Shown here in pieces: positions 60,284 through 64,000 of a DNA stretch of 64,000 nucleotides. The notes under the pieces were generated by a model. That model saw only the letters and a list, made by a program, of their open reading frames with translations, was not told the DNA's origin and did no database searches. A program made the translations under genes and the position numbers. How positions within the stretch are numbered: the stretch's first letter is position 1; each line of letters opens with the position of its first letter. Origin of the DNA: Planctomycetota bacterium (GTDB lineage: Bacteria; Planctomycetota; Phycisphaerae; UBA1845; PWPN01); the NCBI GenBank assembly GCA_029550525.1, contig JAKPHF010000070.1, forward strand, positions 1 through 64,000. Reading direction: 5' to 3'.

Positions 60284-60583
60284 ATGAGCAAACGCGTACT
60301 GGTCATCATGCTGGTGGCCTTGAACCTTGCCTTGCTGGCGGGGCTGATCCTGAGCACCTACACGCCACCACAGGCGTTCGCCCAGGGACTCAACCGCAGC
60401 GGCGAATATCTCCTGGTCGCCGCCAAGGCCGAGCAGACCAACGACGCGATCTACCTGGTGGACCTGCGGACCCGGCAACTCCACGCATTCCGCTCCACGT
60501 TCCCGCGAGCGGGCGGCGAGCCCATCCGAGTGGCTCTCATCCATTCGCGTGACCTGGTGCGTGACTTCGGAGGCGTTCACTAG
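60284..60583 (+). CDS. Small membrane-anchored protein, paralogue 1
   Basis: 99 aa. GGAGG lies 7-8 bases before the ATG at 60284. A single N-terminal helix (about 5-26) acts as anchor. The exported part opens RSGEYLLVAAKAEQTNDAIY and continues VDLRTRQLHAF, predicting a small beta-sheet domain. The same layout recurs in the next gene. Function unknown. Confidence 0.65.
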   Translation: MSKRVLVIMLVALNLALLAGLILSTYTPPQAFAQGLNRSGEYLLVAAKAEQTNDAIYLVDLRTRQLHAFRSTFPRAGGEPIRVALIHSRDLVRDFGGVH

Positions 60584-60661
60584 GACGATTGACTGGCTTG
60601 TGGAGCGGGCGTTCGGTCTGCACGATCTGACCGGAAGCCGGCACACCCGCGTGCGAGATAC

Positions 60662-60982
60662 ATGATGAACTCGAAAGATATGGCAATCGGCGTGCTCAGC
60701 GTGACCGCGGTCGTCCTGTTTTCCGCTCTGGTTATCGTCCAGACGCTGGCTCCGCAGTCCGCGATGGCGTTCGCCCAGACCTCCAGCTCGGGCGACTTTC
60801 TGATCACGACCAGCCAGCTTGACGACACCGCCGAGCTGGTGGTGATCGTCGAGGCGGCCGCCCAGCGCATGAATGTGTACGGTTTCAACGTGCCCGTCGG
60901 ACAGATCGAGCTGATTCAGCAGATCGACCTGGCTCCGTTGCAGCGTACGGCGGCCCCGCGTCCGGCCGCGCCCCGCCGGTGA
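60662..60982 (+). CDS. Small membrane-anchored protein, paralogue 2
   Basis: 106 aa; the second of two adjacent ATGs (60665) may be the true start. The N-terminal helix (about 8-28) and exported segment (SSGDFLITTSQLDDTAELVV, then RMNVYGFNVP) match the preceding protein in order and spacing, so the pair is a tandem duplication that has diverged. An alanine/proline/arginine tail is unique to this copy. Function unknown. Confidence 0.65.
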   Translation: MMNSKDMAIGVLSVTAVVLFSALVIVQTLAPQSAMAFAQTSSSGDFLITTSQLDDTAELVVIVEAAAQRMNVYGFNVPVGQIELIQQIDLAPLQRTAAPRPAAPRR

Positions 60983-61074
60983 ATGGCAGCCCCGAAACAG
61001 TGACTCATATTCGACGCGCCGAGCGCCTGGTCGCGGGCGGCGGCGAGTCCCTGTCCGTGCGAAGGAGGAACTCC

Positions 61075-62157
61075 ATGGTCCGGGAGAAGATCGCGGACAT
61101 CGCCCGCAGCGTTATCGCCGGCACGCCGCTCAGCCGTGAGCAGGCCGAATGGCTGGCGGGGCTGGACGACGCACATCTCGAAGACTTGTTCGACGGGGCG
61201 ACGCGCATCCGCGAGCACTTCAAGGGCAACCGCGTGCGTTGCTGCAGCATCGTTGCCGCCAAGGTCGGTCGCTGCAGCGAGGATTGCGCGTTCTGCAGCC
61301 AATCCGCCCACTACAAGACGCACGTACAGGGCAAAACCGTCCTGGATCCCGAAGACGTACTGCAGGCGGCGGCCGAGGCGGTGGCCAACGGCGCCGACTC
61401 GTTCGGCATCGTTAACAGCGGCTATGGACCGAGCGACGATGAAGTCGAGCATTGGGGCCAGGTGGTCCAACGCATCCGCGAAATGGGTTCGGTTCGAGCC
61501 TGCGCTTCGCTGGGCGTGGTGACGGCCGAGCAGGCGCGGCGGCTCGCCGAGTTCGGCGTCGAACGCTACAACCACAACCTGCAGACTTCCCGGCGGCATT
61601 TTCCCAATATCATCAAAACCCATTCGTACGACGATCGCCTCGCGGCGCTGCGGCATCTGAAAGACGCCGGCATCAGCCTGTGCAGCGGGGCGCTGTTCGG
61701 CATGGGCGAGACGTGGGAAGATCGACTGGATTTGGCCTTCGAACTCCGCGAGCTGGACGTGGAAGTCGTTCCTTTGAACTTCCTGATTCCCATCGACGGC
61801 ACGCCGCTGGCGGGCCAGGGCACCATGCCGGCCTCCGAATGCCTCAAGATCATTGCCGTCTACCGGTTCTGCCTGCCGCGACAGGAAATCAAAATCTGCG
61901 GCGGCCGCGAACGAAACATCGGCGATCTGCAGCATCGCATCTTCGAGGCCGGTGCCGACAGTTTCCTCATCGGCAACTATCTCACGACCTACGGCCGGCC
62001 GGCTGACCAAGACCGCCAGATGGTGAGCGACCTGGGCTTGGAACTGGCCCGTTATCGGGACGACATGCCGGCCGGCGATTCGCATCACGACCAAACGGCC
62101 GGCAGGGGGGCTGCCTCCATTCGCCTCCCCGTGCTGTCGGCCAACGCAAGAGTATGA
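61075..62157 (+). CDS. bioB: Biotin synthase
   Basis: 360 aa. GAAGGAGG lies 6 bases before the ATG at 61075. A radical SAM enzyme inserting sulfur into dethiobiotin. The SAM cluster motif CSEDCAFC uses C67, C71 and C74. YNHNLQTS, YDDRLAAL and CSGALFGMGE are BioB-specific, and NFLIPIDGTPL and GNYLTTYGRP complete the barrel. The C-terminus is slightly longer than usual. It overlaps the ketoacyl synthase by 4 bases (ATGA), an arrangement that hints at a link to pimelate or fatty-acid supply for biotin. Confidence 0.95.
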   Translation: MVREKIADIARSVIAGTPLSREQAEWLAGLDDAHLEDLFDGATRIREHFKGNRVRCCSIVAAKVGRCSEDCAFCSQSAHYKTHVQGKTVLDPEDVLQAAAEAVANGADSFGIVNSGYGPSDDEVEHWGQVVQRIREMGSVRACASLGVVTAEQARRLAEFGVERYNHNLQTSRRHFPNIIKTHSYDDRLAALRHLKDAGISLCSGALFGMGETWEDRLDLAFELRELDVEVVPLNFLIPIDGTPLAGQGTMPASECLKIIAVYRFCLPRQEIKICGGRERNIGDLQHRIFEAGADSFLIGNYLTTYGRPADQDRQMVSDLGLELARYRDDMPAGDSHHDQTAGRGAASIRLPVLSANARV

Positions 62158-63506
62158 GCGAGTCCGTGTTCGTCACCGGTCTGGGGATCGTCTCGCCGGC
62201 CGGGTGCGGCGGGGGGGTGACGTTCTCCGCACTGGCTGGGGGCGGGCGATTCATCCGGCGTGTCGACGATCCGCTCATCGCCGGCGGGGAGGCGGTTTGC
62301 GCCGGACAGCTTCCTGACTTCACGCCCCCTGCCGGGACGGAATATCGCGACCGCGTGTGCCAATTATCCGTCGCGGCAGCCGAAGAGGCCTGGGCCGCCG
62401 CCGGTCTGGCCGAAAAGTCTCCACCCCCTCCGCGGGTGGCCGTTTCGTTCGGCACGAGCAAGGGCGGCATCCTCGCCTTCGCCCGGGTGCTTGATCATCT
62501 CCAACCAGTTCTACATCCCTCTACAGGCCTCTTAGTACCAGGATATGCCACTGCACAGAACTACCTCCGATCAGAGGTTTTTGCCTCTGATTGCCGCCAT
62601 GTAAGAGGTATTCAGAACTACCCGCATCCAGAGGTCTTTAGCTCCCGCAGCCTGCAATTGCTTCTATCCGACGTTCCACCGGACGCCCCCGCCCGGGCCC
62701 TGGCTGCCCGATTCGGCGCCGCCGGCGACGTCCACGCCACCGTCGCCGCCTGCGCCACCGGCACGCTGGCCGTCATCCGCGGCGTGCAGATGCTTCTGGA
62801 CGGCCGAGCCGACGTGGTCCTGGCCGGCAGCGCCGACGCCTCGCTGCACCCGCTGTGGTTTGCCGCTTTCCGCCAGATCGGCGTGCTGGCCGCCGAACAC
62901 CCGCAACGCGGCCCGGCCTGGGCCTGCCGTCCGTTCGATGCGACTCGCGAGGGCTTTGCCGTTTCCGAAGGTGCGGCCGTCCTGGTCCTGGAGTCCGCCC
63001 GGTCGGTCCGGCAGCGCGGAGCACGGCCGCTGGCTCGGATCCGCGGTTATGCCATGGGCGGCGATCCGGCCGGCCTGACTCAGCTGCGCCCGGACGGCGT
63101 GCCTTTGGCCAGGATCGCCCAAATCGCCTGCGACCGTGCCGGCGTGAACCCAACCGGGCTCGCCGCCATCCAGGCCCACGGCACGGGCACGCCGGCCAAC
63201 GACCCGGTCGAGATCAATGCCATCCGACGATTGTGCGGCCACGCCGCCGCGGAAATACCGGTCGTCTCATTCAAGGGAGCGCTGGGCCATTCGCTCGGAG
63301 CAGCCGGGGCAGTCGAACTGGCGCTGGCCGTCCTGGCTATCGAACACCAGACGCTCCCGCCCAACGCCACATTGATCGAGCCCGACGAGGCGTTGGGCGA
63401 GGTGTGCCTGCCGACGATCGCCCGAGAGCTGGCCCCCGGAGCGATCCTCAAGACATCCATGGGCTTCGGAGGGCACATCGCGGCGGTGGTCCTGGACAGT
63501 CCGTAG
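62154..63506 (+). CDS. Beta-ketoacyl synthase with an AT-richer in-frame insertion
   Basis: 450 aa, thiolase fold of the FabF/KAS II type. The catalytic triad is intact: C200 in VAACATGTL, H342 in QAHGTGTPANDP and H379 in KGALGHSLGAAG. GFGGH lies near the end. Between residues about 117 and 168 (62505-62660) the DNA is clearly less GC-rich and encodes two copies of a 19-residue unit (QNYLRSEVFAS and QNYPHPEVFSS) that I do not expect in KAS enzymes. The frame stays open. It overlaps bioB, so it may supply a biotin-precursor acyl chain. Activity may survive if the loop is external. Confidence 0.85.
   Translation: MSESVFVTGLGIVSPAGCGGGVTFSALAGGGRFIRRVDDPLIAGGEAVCAGQLPDFTPPAGTEYRDRVCQLSVAAAEEAWAAAGLAEKSPPPPRVAVSFGTSKGGILAFARVLDHLQPVLHPSTGLLVPGYATAQNYLRSEVFASDCRHVRGIQNYPHPEVFSSRSLQLLLSDVPPDAPARALAARFGAAGDVHATVAACATGTLAVIRGVQMLLDGRADVVLAGSADASLHPLWFAAFRQIGVLAAEHPQRGPAWACRPFDATREGFAVSEGAAVLVLESARSVRQRGARPLARIRGYAMGGDPAGLTQLRPDGVPLARIAQIACDRAGVNPTGLAAIQAHGTGTPANDPVEINAIRRLCGHAAAEIPVVSFKGALGHSLGAAGAVELALAVLAIEHQTLPPNATLIEPDEALGEVCLPTIARELAPGAILKTSMGFGGHIAAVVLDSP
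62505..62660 (+). repeat. Two-copy 57-bp tandem repeat inserted in the KAS gene
   Basis: CAGAACTACC begins at 62556 and again at 62613, 57 bases (19 codons) apart. The following bases stay similar (CAGAGGT, TT and CTC in register). An inner hairpin ATCAGAGG/CCTCTGAT lies in the first copy. Codon use and GC content differ from the flanks. Confidence 0.65.
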
Positions 63507-63687
63507 GCGATTCGATGGCCGCCGGATTCGCCCGCCCTACGCCCAACGCAACATAAGATGCATTATCGGACGTTCAGCGGGGGGCTTAGGGGGCTGTGTT
63601 GAACCGTCCGGCAAAAACGGTATCCTATTGTGGTTCGAGCGCCCGTCGCCAGGATGGCGACGGAGTTCAGTGGTCCGGAGGTGGCCT

Positions 63688-64000
63688 GTGGCTAAGTCGA
63701 AGTATTCGCCCGCCCTGTTCGAGGTAATGAATCGGCAGAAGGATACGGGCAAACTCGGCGTGCCCAAATGGTGGAAGCCGGCCGGCCCCCAGGCCGAGGC
63801 CGGCAAGACCGCTGAGAATCGAAACGTGAACACCGTGCCGGCGACGACCGCATCTTCGGTGTCCGCCCGGCCGGATCCAGCACCGTCGGTCGCCCCCTCG
63901 GTGAGCTACGCCGACGGGTCAAACGACGGCTCGAGAGCGGTCGGCTTGGATCACAGCGCTCCGCCGCCTGGTCGTTTTCCGGGCGTTCGGTTCGAGGATG
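63688..64000 (+). CDS. Partial gene at window end, disordered N-terminus
   Basis: GTG at 63688 with GGAGG six bases upstream opens MAKSKYSPALFEVMNRQKDT, then a short basic stretch with PKWWKPAG and a long alanine/proline/serine linker. The frame runs off the window. Similar SKYSPALFEV starts precede C-terminal domains in planctomycete proteins of unknown role. No function can be assigned from this part. Confidence 0.6.
   Translation, partial: MAKSKYSPALFEVMNRQKDTGKLGVPKWWKPAGPQAEAGKTAENRNVNTVPATTASSVSARPDPAPSVAPSVSYADGSNDGSRAVGLDHSAPPPGRFPGVRFED

Overview
The window is GC-rich bacterial DNA that looks like a planctomycete, probably near the Phycisphaerae. The signs are secreted proteins ending in dockerin-like EF-hand motifs, a PEP-CTERM protein, a pseudopilin with the planctomycete C-terminal DG motif, DUF1080, DUF1570 and NAGPA-type secreted proteins, a sulfatase, and XylR-type regulators. 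There is no rRNA, CRISPR array or intact mobile element. The only transposase trace is a short IS256-like remnant.

Region 1 (about 1-32600) is a carbohydrate-scavenging region. It holds a DUF1080-GH29 fucosidase, a pseudopilin, a GH99/71-like protein, a UroD-fold protein, a XylR-type regulator, two large dockerin-tailed proteins, an SDR plus a mannonate dehydratase (hexuronate catabolism), a PEP-CTERM protein, a GH-A/CBM96 enzyme, a GH2 enzyme, a DUF1080 lipoprotein, a sulfatase, an FG-GAP protein, a NAGPA protein and a ceramidase-sialidase fusion. Four promoters in this region share one operator built from two TGAGA boxes exactly 21 bp apart. In every case the operator abuts or overlaps the -35 element, and one of the four drives the XylR-type regulator itself. 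I read this as a local regulon. HIT, a duplicated-domain lipoprotein and formate-THF ligase close the region.

Region 2 (about 32700-44300) is mostly housekeeping: a DUF1570 protein, argH, thiL-tsaE, tRNA-Glu, lysA, a DUF433/DUF5615 toxin-antitoxin pair whose toxin is frameshifted, ffh, and a membrane diguanylate cyclase.

Region 3 (44755-54192) is the most unusual part. A four-helix membrane protein is translationally coupled to a Ser/Thr kinase with two zinc ribbons. Then come a zinc-ribbon membrane protein, a winged-helix protein with an ESCRT-III/Snf7-like C-terminal half, two more ESCRT-III-like helical proteins (one ending in a MIM1-like motif), an ATPase with the full Vps4 layout (N-terminal MIT-like domain, meiotic-clade AAA, Vps4-type C-terminal helix), an SPFH-like/beta-propeller protein, and a GYF_2-AIM24 protein. 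This reads as a bacterial ESCRT-III/Vps4-type membrane-remodelling system.

Region 4 (54803-64000) holds a large lipoprotein, tRNA-Cys, xseB, a NifS-type cysteine desulfurase, an RlmL-like methyltransferase, three small membrane proteins (two paralogous), bioB overlapping a beta-ketoacyl synthase that carries an odd AT-richer in-frame tandem-repeat insertion, and the start of one more gene.

Intergenic spaces carry several dispersed repeat families: a 19-bp GC palindrome, a roughly 115-bp structured element, degenerate AGCTGTCAGC-type and GTGGGAA-type repeats, and a CACAGAGGGCACAGAG hairpin.
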